Positions 33,564-41,201 of a stretch of DNA of 45,468 nucleotides are shown here, piece by piece. The stretch spans positions 1 through 45,468 of the forward strand of contig CAKTLD010000003.1 of assembly GCA_934572445.1 (NCBI GenBank). Direction: 5' to 3'. The notes beneath the pieces are model-generated. The model had not been told where the DNA came from and made no database searches. It was given only the letters and a program-made list of their open reading frames with translations. The position numbers and the translations under genes were made by a program. The DNA comes from an uncultured Oscillospiraceae bacterium (lineage in GTDB: Bacteria > Bacillota > Clostridia > Oscillospirales > Oscillospiraceae). Within the stretch, counting starts at the first letter, position 1. Every line of letters begins with the position of its first letter.

Positions 33564-34044
33564 CTGTGCGCGCCGCCTCTCCGAAGGCTCGCGGGGCCGT
33601 GCCCGCGCGCACGCGCCGCGCCAGTTCATCCATTGCACGGCTGCCCAGAAGCTCCGTTGATCCGCGGCACGCGCCGTTGAACGCCTGCCGCATCCATGCG
33701 ATCAGCGCGTGGTCGCTCACGCGGTCGCCGGTCTCGTTTTTGCAGGCGTAGAACAGCTCCGTCAACTCATGCAGTGCGGGCGCGAAGCTGTCCTTCGTCA
33801 GATATGGGGAATCACGGAACGCCTCGACGAGCAGCGGCTGTATGCCGCCGCCCAGCTCGATGCGGCCCGTCTTTTCCAGCGCCTGCCGCCGTGTTTCCGC
33901 CAGTGCGAGCGCCTGCTGCCGTGTCAGCGTCAGCCCGCCGCTTCCTGCCGTTTCGTTGCAGCGCATCAGTGCCGCAGCCTGCCGTTCCGTGTCCATTGCG
34001 CCGCCCAGCAACGCCAGCGCAAATGCCGCTTCCTTGTCCGCCAT
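33556..34044 (-). CDS. DUF6323-like protein
   Basis: A 162-residue helical, soluble protein: LTRQQALALAETRRQALEKTGRIELGGGIQPLLVEAFRDSPYLTKDSFAPALHELTELFYACKNET (read in parts), then DHALIAWMRQAFNGACRGSTELL. I recognise it tentatively as DUF6323, a clostridial family found with DUF6179. ACGGAGG precedes the ATG. It is transcribed from a perfect promoter about 75 bases upstream. Function unknown. Confidence 0.62.
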   Translation of the reverse strand: MADKEAAFALALLGGAMDTERQAAALMRCNETAGSGGLTLTRQQALALAETRRQALEKTGRIELGGGIQPLLVEAFRDSPYLTKDSFAPALHELTELFYACKNETGDRVSDHALIAWMRQAFNGACRGSTELLGSRAMDELARRVRAGTAPRAFGEAARTDD

Positions 34045-34119
34045 TCTCTTTTCCTCCGTCTCTCTCTCTTCTCATCCAAAAAACACTTGATGCAAAACGT
34101 TTGGTGCAAATGAAGCTGT

Positions 34120-34148
34120 ATTATATCCCCGCTTTGCGCTCTTGTCAA
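34120..34148 (-). promoter_or_regulatory. Consensus promoter of the DUF6323-DUF6179 operon
   Basis: On the minus strand a perfect TTGACA (34148-34143) and perfect TATAAT (34125-34120) with a 17-base spacer. An AAACGTTT palindrome lies in the leader at 34096-34103. Confidence 0.88.
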
Positions 34149-34164
34149 GCGATCGGCCGATAAA

Positions 34165-34204
34165 ATCGGAAAAGAGAGGAGATCCCGCGGGGGACGCCTC
34201 TCTT
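34165..34204 (-). terminator. Terminator after the DUF2461 gene
   Basis: An AAGAGAGG/CCTCTCTT stem with an inner CCC/GGG pair; TTTTCC follows on the minus strand. Its TCCCGCGGGGGACG core resembles that of the terminator at 2191-2222. Confidence 0.65.
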
Positions 34205-34208
34205 CTTC

Positions 34209-34883
34209 TTATTCCTTTTCCGGTTCCGGATCGCCCGCGAGCGTATCCAGATAGCAGTACAGCGGCATTAGTTCGCGGAAGCCTGCAAGCACCTCGCCTT
34301 TGAGCTCCGGCGTGAACAGCACGCCCTCGGGATTGTCGTCGCACCCAACGGCGATGTTCTTTGCGTTGTACCAGGGATTGAGGAGCCTGCCCACGTCCCC
34401 CTTTGGCCGCTTGAACGGCTCGCCCGAGAGGGTAAAGCGGGACTTGCTGAGCTTTCGCACGATTTTTTCCAGCGGTTTCGGGTCTGTTTCGATGCGGCGC
34501 CGGAGCTTCGCCATTGTGGCAGGCGCGGCGTCCCAGTAGCCGCAGCCATAGCTGAAGTAGTTCGGTGCCAGCTCGAAATACAGTGCGGGCACGCCCTCAA
34601 AGCGTTCGTGCGGGCGCTCGATCGTAAACCACAGGTGGTCCTTGTACGGTCCCCGGCCGAACAGCCGCCGTGCATCGCGGTAAATGCGGCACACATGCAG
34701 CCGCAGTGAGAGCTTCGGATACTCCGCGGAAAGCGCATCAAACACCTCGCTGCCCAGCGCGCGCATCGGCCGGTCCACCAGTGTCAGGAATTCCTCCTTG
34801 CGCGGCAGAAACCACTCCCGGCTGTTGTTGAATTTGATCCCCCAGAGGAACTCTACGGCCTCCGGCGTAAAACCCTGAAACAT
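34209..34883 (-). CDS. DUF2461 family protein
   Basis: A soluble protein of 224 residues: FQGFTPEAVEFLWGIKFNNSREWFLPRKEEF near the N-terminus, YRDARRLFGRGPYKDHLWFTIE and LYFELAPNYFSYGCGYWDA in the middle, and RFTLSGEPFKRPKG later. This is the DUF2461 (TIGR02453-like) pattern with the usual FL.(D/G)L..NN.R.WF opening. The function is not established. Two adjacent ATGs (34886, 34883) follow GAGGTGA; the second gives better spacing. It stands alone between its promoter and a terminator. Confidence 0.85.
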   Translation of the reverse strand: MFQGFTPEAVEFLWGIKFNNSREWFLPRKEEFLTLVDRPMRALGSEVFDALSAEYPKLSLRLHVCRIYRDARRLFGRGPYKDHLWFTIERPHERFEGVPALYFELAPNYFSYGCGYWDAAPATMAKLRRRIETDPKPLEKIVRKLSKSRFTLSGEPFKRPKGDVGRLLNPWYNAKNIAVGCDDNPEGVLFTPELKGEVLAGFRELMPLYCYLDTLAGDPEPEKE

Positions 34884-34963
34884 CATTCACCTCATCGGCG
34901 GAGCATCGCTGCGCGGCGCTCCGGACCCTTGTTGATCTTCGCGCATACGCGCATCTACTTCTC

Positions 34964-34993
34964 AGTATACCACGTCCACGCGGAAAATAACAA
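34964..34993 (-). promoter_or_regulatory. Promoter of the DUF2461 gene
   Basis: On the minus strand TTGTTA (34993-34988) and TATACT (34969-34964) with an 18-base spacer. The -35 box coincides with the T-rich tail of the GAPDH terminator. Confidence 0.6.
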
Positions 34994-35018
34994 GAGGGAC
35001 CCCAAAAAGAGGTCCCTC
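34985..35018 (-). terminator. Intrinsic terminator of the GAPDH gene
   Basis: An 8-bp stem, GAGGGACC/GGTCCCTC, with a 9-base loop and TTGTTATTTT on the minus strand. Confidence 0.85.
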
Positions 35019-35078
35019 CCGTTCAAGAGGAGCACCGCCCCACCTCCATGAAAAGCGGGGACATGAAAAGAAGCTTTT

Positions 35079-36110
<1,032 letters not shown>

Positions 36111-36124
36111 TCAGTTTTCGGAAT

Positions 36125-36151
36125 ATATCAAATGTATGGTACGTTTGATAT
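36125..36151 (-). promoter_or_regulatory. Dyad operator candidate at the GAPDH transcription start
   Basis: Perfect 8-bp arms ATATCAAA and TTTGATAT are separated by 11 bases. They overlap the downstream edge of the -10 box, where a repressor would block transcription. No cggR-like gene is adjacent. Confidence 0.45.
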
Positions 36152-36177
36152 TATACAACAGCCTTTTCAAATTGCAA
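36150..36177 (-). promoter_or_regulatory. Promoter of the GAPDH gene
   Basis: On the minus strand TTGCAA (36177-36172) and perfect TATAAT (36155-36150) with a 16-base spacer, about 55 bases before the ATG. Confidence 0.75.
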
Positions 36178-36299
36178 GCGTTTTTTTCAAAAAATTATAT
36201 TTTTTCGCAAACTTCTTGCTTTTTTACCAAAACTCTGATATCCTTGCTGCATTGCTTACAGCACCATGAAACATCATGCATCTGTTCATTCGTATTCAA

Positions 36300-36400
36300 A
36301 ACATCGGCCAGCAATGGCAAGCACGCTTTTCAGCAGTCTGGACCATGCTGGCTGCGGTTTCAGCCCCGAAAAACCGCGATTGCCGTTGCTGACCGATGTT
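36300..36400. repeat. Long inverted repeat forming a possible three-way-junction RNA
   Basis: Two 21-base arms (36300-36320 and 36380-36400) are complementary at 19 positions plus one G-U. Between them lie two smaller hairpins: CAGCA/TGCTG (36331-36350) and GCGGTTT/AAACCGC (36354-36377). It lies in the otherwise empty gap between gap and the kinase gene (36178-36477). No T-tract follows on either strand, so it is not an ordinary terminator. It could be a structured leader RNA of the kinase-mnmA unit, an independent small RNA, or a relic of a miniature element. Confidence 0.6.
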
Positions 36401-36477
36401 ACATATCTTTCCTCGTAAGATTTGCCCGCGAAGGCGAATGCTATGCCTGAAATGATCGATGATTTTAAGGAGATGCC

Positions 36478-37302
36478 ATGCGGGATTATACTGAAGAGGA
36501 GCTGCAGATGCTCGCTGATATGCTGCCGAACATCGCCCTGCAGCTGCGTACCGCCATGTCCAGCATTTACACGGCGGTGGATCGTCTGGCCCCGCCCGAA
36601 AAGCGGGATGGGGATTCCGATGCGGACCGCACCGCCGCTGTTTTTTACCAGAGTTATTACCGGCTCTACCGCGTGGTCAGCAACCTGACCGAGGCGGGCC
36701 GCCTGTTCGAACACGACCGCTTTGCGCTTTTCGACGATGATGTCGTCGGCCTCTGCCGCAGCCTTTGCCGCGAGGTCGAGTTTCTCTTTGAGCAGCGCGG
36801 CGTAACATTGGAATTTTATTCCGACCGCGAGAGCCGCATCATCGGCATGGACAGTGAGGCGCTGCGGCGGCTTTTGATGAATCTCCTTTCCAATGCGCTC
36901 AAGTTTACCCCCGCGGGCGGCCGCGTCTGCGTGCGCCTGCGCTCGGAAAAATCCTCCGTCAAGATCATCGTCACGGACACCGGCTGCGGCATGAGCACCG
37001 ATCGGCTGGAACATCTTTTCGACCGTTTTCTGCAAACAGAGCGCTACGATCCCGCGCCGCACGGCCTGGGGCTCGGCCTCGCCATCTGCCAGCGCATCGC
37101 GCAGGGCCACGGCGGACGGATCTTTGCCGAGTCGGAGGAGGGGAAGGGCTCTGTGTTCACCGTTTCGCTCCCTGCGGCCCGGTCGGGCCGCGCCGCCCTG
37201 CGCGACAGCGGGAGCGACTATGCCGGCGGCTTCAACCGCACGCTGGTGGAGATGGCGGACGCCCTGCCGCCGGAAGCGTTTCTGCAAAAATATCTCGACT
37301 GA
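36478..37302 (+). CDS. HATPase sensor-kinase-like protein lacking a canonical H-box histidine
   Basis: A soluble protein of 274 residues with no membrane segment. The C-terminal half is a normal GHKL ATPase: LLMNLLSNALKFTPAGG (N box), IIVTDTGCGMS (G1), HGLGLGLAICQRIAQGHGG (G2) and GSVFTVSLP. The N-terminal half resembles a HisKA dimer helix (NIALQLRTAMSSIYTAVDRL), but where the H-box reads SHELRTPL it reads ALQLRTAM, so the phospho-acceptor histidine is missing. It may be an ATPase-type signalling protein or may phosphorylate an unusual site. AAGGAGATGCC precedes the ATG. mnmA starts 18 bases after its stop, so the two are probably co-transcribed. No response regulator is nearby. Confidence 0.78.
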   Translation: MRDYTEEELQMLADMLPNIALQLRTAMSSIYTAVDRLAPPEKRDGDSDADRTAAVFYQSYYRLYRVVSNLTEAGRLFEHDRFALFDDDVVGLCRSLCREVEFLFEQRGVTLEFYSDRESRIIGMDSEALRRLLMNLLSNALKFTPAGGRVCVRLRSEKSSVKIIVTDTGCGMSTDRLEHLFDRFLQTERYDPAPHGLGLGLAICQRIAQGHGGRIFAESEEGKGSVFTVSLPAARSGRAALRDSGSDYAGGFNRTLVEMADALPPEAFLQKYLD

Positions 37303-37320
37303 CAAAGCAGGTCACACAGT

Positions 37321-38358
37321 ATGAGAAAAAAAGTTCTGATCGCTATGAGCGGCGGCGTGGATTCTTCCGCCGCCGCGCTTTTGCTGCAAAGGCAGGGGTA
37401 TGACTGCGCGGGCGCGACGCTCTCTCTCTGCGGAAACGATACGGATGGTGCGCGCGCGATCTGCGCGGGCCTTGGCATGCCGTTTTACGTTTTTGACGAG
37501 CACGAGCGCTTCGCGCATGAGGTCATGGACCATTTTGTCCGCGAATACTGCGCGGGCCGCACGCCAAACCCCTGTATCGACTGCAACCGCTGCCTCAAGT
37601 TCGGCACGTTTCTGGACCGTGCGCTCGCCATGGGCTTTGACTATATCGCCACAGGCCACTATGCCCGCGTCGGCCGTGACGAAGCCAGCGGACGCTACCG
37701 CTTGCTGCGCGGCGAAAGCCGCGCAAAGGATCAGAGCTACGTCCTCTATCAGCTCACGCAGGCGCAGCTCTCGCACCTTCTCCTGCCCGTCGGGAGCTTT
37801 GAAAAGCCGGAGATCCGCGAAAGGGCGGAGGAGGCGGGCCTTGCCAACGCCCATCAGGCCGATTCGCAGGATATCTGCTTCATCCCCGACGGCGACTATG
37901 TGCGTTTCCTGCGCGATTACGGCGGCGTCACGCCGCGGTCCGGCGATTTTGTCGATAGCAGCGGCCGCGTGCTCGGCCGCCACCGCGGGCTGGAGTGCTA
38001 TACGGCGGGCCAGCGCAAGGGCCTCGGCGTGAGCGCGGACCGCCCGCTCTATGTGATATCCAAAAATGCCGAAAATAATACCGTGCTGCTCGGCGACAAC
38101 GAGGAATTGTTTTCCTCAGCGCTGCTCGCCTCGCGCGTGAACTGGATCGCGGGGGAGACACCCGCGGAAAAGGTACATTGCACCGCCAAAACGCGCTACA
38201 GCCAGAAGGAGTGCGGCGCTGTCGTCACGCCGCTTGAGGGCGGAGGCGCGCATGTCGCCCTGCTCACGCCCCAGCGCGCCGTTACGGCGGGACAGGCCGT
38301 TGTCTTCTACGACGGGGACGAGGTCCTCGGCGGCGGCACGATCGAGCGCGCGCTGTAA
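37321..38358 (+). CDS. mnmA: tRNA-specific 2-thiouridylase MnmA
   Basis: A 345-residue cytosolic enzyme that thiolates U34 of Lys, Glu and Gln tRNAs using ATP and a persulfide carrier. The PP-loop AMSGGVDSSAAA lies at 9-20, the first catalytic cysteine in TPNPCIDCN (Cys85), the second in DSQDICFIPDGDY (Cys186). The C-terminal beta domain (CYTAGQRKGLGVS, PLYVI, VNWIAGE, KTRYSQK, AVTAGQAVVFYDGDEVLGGGTI) is complete. The length is slightly below the usual 355-370 but nothing essential is missing. It follows the kinase-like gene by 18 bases and ends at a terminator. Confidence 0.96.
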   Translation: MRKKVLIAMSGGVDSSAAALLLQRQGYDCAGATLSLCGNDTDGARAICAGLGMPFYVFDEHERFAHEVMDHFVREYCAGRTPNPCIDCNRCLKFGTFLDRALAMGFDYIATGHYARVGRDEASGRYRLLRGESRAKDQSYVLYQLTQAQLSHLLLPVGSFEKPEIRERAEEAGLANAHQADSQDICFIPDGDYVRFLRDYGGVTPRSGDFVDSSGRVLGRHRGLECYTAGQRKGLGVSADRPLYVISKNAENNTVLLGDNEELFSSALLASRVNWIAGETPAEKVHCTAKTRYSQKECGAVVTPLEGGGAHVALLTPQRAVTAGQAVVFYDGDEVLGGGTIERAL

Positions 38359-38370
38359 AAATGCAAAGGG

Positions 38371-38396
38371 AAAAGGCTCCCGGGCGGGAGCCTTTT
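38371..38396. terminator. Bidirectional terminator between mnmA and a small minus-strand ORF
   Basis: A perfect 11-bp stem, AAAAGGCTCCC with its complement, 4-base loop. TTTT ends it on plus, and on minus the stem ends TTTT followed by CCCTTT. Confidence 0.9.
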
Positions 38397-38402
38397 GTCA
38401 TG

Positions 38403-38486
38403 TCAACGTTCGCTGATATACCGTTCGTCGCCGAAGATCATGTCGTCCACGTCGCCGCGGCGGTTATCCAATTCTTTCTCCTTCAT
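38403..38486 (-). CDS. Small ORF encoding a 27-residue charged peptide
   Basis: A short open frame on the minus strand: ATG AAG GAG AAA..., reading MKEKELDNRRGDVDD then MIFGDERYISER and a TGA. The ATG is preceded by GAGGAAGGA at ideal distance (about 7 bases), and the stop lies 7 bases from the terminator stem at 38371-38396. A ribosome site, a compact charged peptide and a terminator together make a real gene plausible. A TATACT-like -10 lies about 30 bases upstream, but the -35 is weak. I do not recognise the peptide. Confidence 0.5.
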   Translation of the reverse strand: MKEKELDNRRGDVDDMIFGDERYISER

Positions 38487-38598
38487 CGTATCATCCTTCC
38501 TCTCTGTCAGACTTCACCCGGCCAGTATATGTGCGCGGCGGCAAAAAGTTGTACGAAAAAGGGCAAACCGCTCCGGAAAATTTATCCCCCCTGGGGGC

Positions 38599-38627
38599 TT
38601 GCGCCGCCGCGGCCCGTTTTGTATACT
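38599..38627 (+). promoter_or_regulatory. Promoter of the methyltransferase gene
   Basis: TTGCGC at 38599-38604 and TATACT at 38622-38627 with a 17-base spacer; about 33 bases before the ATG. Confidence 0.65.
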
Positions 38628-38659
38628 GATCCCATAGGAAAATGAAAGGGGAGGTGTCG

Positions 38660-39247
38660 ATGGACAAGCAGACTGTGCGCGACTTTTTTGACGCCTGCGC
38701 CCCCTCGTGGGATGCGGGCATGGTGCGCAGCGAGCGTGTCATCGCCAGGATACTTGACGGTGCGCGCGTCGGTGCGGACAAGACCGTGCTCGATGTGGCC
38801 TGCGGCACAGGCGTGCTCTTTCCGGATTATCTTGCGCGCGGCGTGCGTCACGTCACGGCCATCGACCTTTCGCCCGCTATGGCAGCCATCGCCCGCGAAA
38901 AGGCGGCGGGAAAGCCCATTACCGTTCTCTGCGGTGATGTGGAGCAGTACGGGTTCGGCACGCAGTTCGACTGCGTTGTGGTCTACAACGCATTCCCGCA
39001 CTTTCCGGACAGTGCGCGCGCCGTCGCCGCGCTCGAGCGGCTCGTCGCCCCGGGCGGTACGCTGACCATTGCCCACGGCATGAGCCGCGAAAAGCTCGTG
39101 CACCATCATTCCGGCGCGGCCAGCGCGGTTTCCATCGACCTGCCGGAGCTCAGTACGCTCAGAGCTCTGCTTTCGCCGGACTTCACCCCTGCTGTCGGGA
39201 TCTCGGATGACGAGATGTACCAGCTCACCGCCATAAAAAACCACTGA
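38660..39247 (+). CDS. Class I SAM-dependent methyltransferase
   Basis: A 195-residue soluble methyltransferase of the UbiE/methyltransferase-11 type. Motif I VLDVACGTGVLFPDYL binds SAM, motif II VTAIDLSPAMAAIAREKA, then VLCGDVEQYGFGTQFDCVVVYNAFPHFPD and ALERLVAPGGTLTIAHG. The ATG at 38660 has GGGGAGGTG upstream; an in-frame ATG 18 bases earlier lies before that site. The substrate is unknown. An ECF S component starts 26 bases after its stop on the same strand with an AAAGGAAG site, so the two genes are co-transcribed, which may link the methylation to the transported vitamin or precursor. Confidence 0.85.
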   Translation: MDKQTVRDFFDACAPSWDAGMVRSERVIARILDGARVGADKTVLDVACGTGVLFPDYLARGVRHVTAIDLSPAMAAIAREKAAGKPITVLCGDVEQYGFGTQFDCVVVYNAFPHFPDSARAVAALERLVAPGGTLTIAHGMSREKLVHHHSGAASAVSIDLPELSTLRALLSPDFTPAVGISDDEMYQLTAIKNH

Positions 39248-39273
39248 ATCCAAAGCAAAGGAAGTAGAAAGCC

Positions 39274-39816
39274 ATGTCCATGTCACACAAGACCAGAGTT
39301 ATTCTTCGCAATCTGACCTATGCTGCCGCCTGCCTTGCGCTGTGCATCGTCCTCCCGTTCCTCACGGGGCAGATCCCGCAGATCGGCTCCATGCTCTGCC
39401 CAATGCACATCCCCGTGCTGCTTGCAGGCTTTCTGTGCGGCCCCGCCTGGGCCGGTGCGGTCGGCCTTATCGCCCCGCTGCTGCGCCACGCGATGTTCGG
39501 CATGCCGCCATTCCCCATGGCCTTTGCCATGAGCGCCGAGCTTTTGGCCTACGGTGTGCTCACCGGTGTTTTCTACCGCCTGCTGCCAAAGAAAAAGAGC
39601 AATATCTACCTTTCCCTTATCCTCGCCATGCTGCTCGGGCGTGTGGTCTGGGGCGTCGCCATGGTCGTCATCATGAGCGCGAACGGCGGCGCCTTCACCT
39701 GGGCCGCCTTCCTGGCCGGCGGCTTCACCACAGCCCTGCCCGGCATCGTTCTGCATATCGTGCTCATCCCCATCCTCGTCATGGCGCTTGAGAACGCGGG
39801 GATCATCAGGCGCTGA
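39274..39816 (+). CDS. ECF transporter S component (vitamin or precursor specificity unknown)
   Basis: A 180-residue integral membrane protein with five to six helices: NLTYAAACLALCIVLPFLTGQIPQIGSMLCPMHIPVLLAGFLCGPAWAGAVGLIAPLLRHAMFGMPPFPMAFAMSAELLAYG (read in parts). The CPMHIPVLLAGFLCG and LRHAMFGMPP signatures are those of a common clostridial ECF S family annotated without fixed substrate. No ECF ATPase or T subunit is adjacent, so it must use shared modules. No riboswitch is seen upstream. The C-terminus ends in a terminator. Confidence 0.83.
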   Translation: MSMSHKTRVILRNLTYAAACLALCIVLPFLTGQIPQIGSMLCPMHIPVLLAGFLCGPAWAGAVGLIAPLLRHAMFGMPPFPMAFAMSAELLAYGVLTGVFYRLLPKKKSNIYLSLILAMLLGRVVWGVAMVVIMSANGGAFTWAAFLAGGFTTALPGIVLHIVLIPILVMALENAGIIRR

Positions 39817-39843
39817 TCCCCAAAGCAGCAAACTCAAAAAGCA

Positions 39844-39880
39844 CCGCGCGGCGTCACCGAGGACGCCGCGCGGCTTTTTT
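39844..39880 (+). terminator. Intrinsic terminator after the ECF S gene
   Basis: A perfect 12-bp GC stem, CCGCGCGGCGTC with its complement, followed by CTTTTTT. Confidence 0.93.
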
Positions 39881-39908
39881 ATTCCGGACGGCGCATGGGC
39901 CTGTCCGC

Positions 39909-40226
39909 TTATTTTTTCTTCTTCGGCTTCGGCAGCGGCAGCTCGTCATAGATCGCGTTGAAGAGTCCCTGCAAAAACGCGCTGTCATCCACCTCTTCCA
40001 CCAGCAGCATTTCCTTCGCCTCGTATGGCCGCTCGTAGATGGCTGTGGGCAGGTAGGCAAGCGCCGCGGAAACGGGCTTTACCAGCAGCCTGTCGTCGCA
40101 GAGATAGGCTGCGATCCTTCCGTGATAGTAAAGAATGTACTCTCCCATCATTGGACGGAAGGTGATCCCCTCCAGACCGTCCAGCTGTTCCAGAATGAAT
40201 TTCAGATACTCCTTGCCTGTCGCCAT
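39909..40226 (-). CDS. TfoX/Sxy N-terminal domain protein
   Basis: A 105-residue soluble protein consisting of a single TfoX_N domain: FILEQLDGLEGITFRPMMGEYILYYHGRIAAYLCDDRLLVKP, then YERPYEAKEMLLVEEVDDSAFLQGLFNAIYDELP and a lysine tail. Full TfoX/Sxy competence regulators of gamma-proteobacteria carry a second domain that is absent here, so a competence role should not be assumed. GGAGGCGGAG precedes the ATG. It follows the HAD phosphatase gene by 21 bases and is the last gene of that operon. Confidence 0.85.
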   Translation of the reverse strand: MATGKEYLKFILEQLDGLEGITFRPMMGEYILYYHGRIAAYLCDDRLLVKPVSAALAYLPTAIYERPYEAKEMLLVEEVDDSAFLQGLFNAIYDELPLPKPKKKK

Positions 40227-40247
40227 CGCTCCGCCTCCGTTCTTTCT

Positions 40248-41090
40248 TTAATACCGCTTGTCCAGGATCTCCACCACGTCGGCAAGCGCCCCGTCTTTAC
40301 AGTGGCAGACGATGTGCGCGCCGCTGGCCTTGACCTCGGCCGTTGCGTTTTCCGGTGCAAAGCCGATGGCCGAGACCTCCAGCATCGGGATGTCGTTGTT
40401 GTGGTCGCCGACGCAGTAGATGTCCCCGCGCGCAACGCCCAGAAGCTTTGCAAGCTTCAGGATCATGCCGCCCTTCGTCGCGCCGCGGCGCGTCAGCTCC
40501 AGCAGGTGGTCGCTTGAAAAGATCAGCTCATAGCGGTCGCCCCAGCGCTGCGCCCGGATGAAATCGCGCACCTCGTCCAGCAGCGGCTTTTCCTCTTCAA
40601 ACAGCAGCTTGATGACCGGCAGGTCCACCTCGCGGAAGCTTTTTACCTCTACCGTGCCGGTGCGCGTCAGGTGCTCGTGGTTGCGTGAGAATTCGTTTGG
40701 GTGCAGCACATGGATGCGCCGGTCGGCGTGGTAGACCTCAAAGCACAGAGCCGGAAAGCGCGCGAGCAGCGCGTCCACATGTTCGTAGATGTCCGCATCC
40801 AAAAACGCGGTCTCCACATATTCGTTTTTGGAAAAGTCGTAGATCGCCGCGCCGTTTCCGATCACGCAAGGCGCGTTGAGCGGCAGCGCGGAGGCGAACG
40901 GCGCGAACGCCGGCAGCGCGCGGCCGGTCGAGATCGTAAAGTAGCCGCCGTTCGCAATAAAATAGTCTACCGCGGCACGGTTGCGCGCGCTCATCGGCGG
41001 GATATCCTCGCCGCGCTCCAGCGCGCCCTGGGTGTAGACGAGCGTATTGTCAAAGTCGCTGGCGAGCAGCACGCTTTTGAATTTCTGCAT
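40248..41090 (-). CDS. Cof-type HAD-IIB family phosphatase
   Basis: A 280-residue haloacid-dehalogenase-type hydrolase. Motif I is LASDFDNTLV (nucleophile Asp and acid Asp at about 10-12), motif II is ISTGRALP, motif III holds the lysine in TKGGMILKLAKLLGV, and motif IV is VGDHNNDIPML, followed by GFAPENATAEVKASGAHIV. The large C2B cap between motifs II and III defines the Cof/YbjI group, which dephosphorylates sugar phosphates or nucleotides. The start at 41090 is preferred over 41117: a TATACT box at 41134-41129 predicts a transcript start only a few bases before 41117, and AGAGAGG lies 9 bases before the 41090 codon. Confidence 0.9.
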   Translation of the reverse strand: MQKFKSVLLASDFDNTLVYTQGALERGEDIPPMSARNRAAVDYFIANGGYFTISTGRALPAFAPFASALPLNAPCVIGNGAAIYDFSKNEYVETAFLDADIYEHVDALLARFPALCFEVYHADRRIHVLHPNEFSRNHEHLTRTGTVEVKSFREVDLPVIKLLFEEEKPLLDEVRDFIRAQRWGDRYELIFSSDHLLELTRRGATKGGMILKLAKLLGVARGDIYCVGDHNNDIPMLEVSAIGFAPENATAEVKASGAHIVCHCKDGALADVVEILDKRY

Positions 41091-41128
41091 GGGAATGTGC
41101 CTCTCTTTTTCTCTCATTTTCGCCCTTC

Positions 41129-41134
41129 AGTATA
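41129..41134 (-). promoter_or_regulatory. -10 box of the HAD-TfoX operon
   Basis: TATACT on the minus strand; a TTTTCA -35 lies 17 bases upstream (weak). Confidence 0.5.
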
Positions 41135-41159
41135 CCACGGCGGGAGAAAAATGAAAAGG

Positions 41160-41201
41160 GACGCTTTTGCACGCAAATGTGCAATAGAACGTGAAAGCGT
41201 C
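41160..41201 (-). terminator. Terminator after the ART-like gene
   Basis: A GACGCTTT/AAAGCGTC outer stem and a TTGCAC/GTGCAA inner stem; CCTTTTCATTTTT follows on the minus strand. Confidence 0.7.

Noticed and set aside
34091..34108. LacI/PurR-like operator around AAACGTTT in the DUF6323 leader
   Set aside because: Only the 8-base core is palindromic; the TGCA flanks are not symmetric about the same centre.
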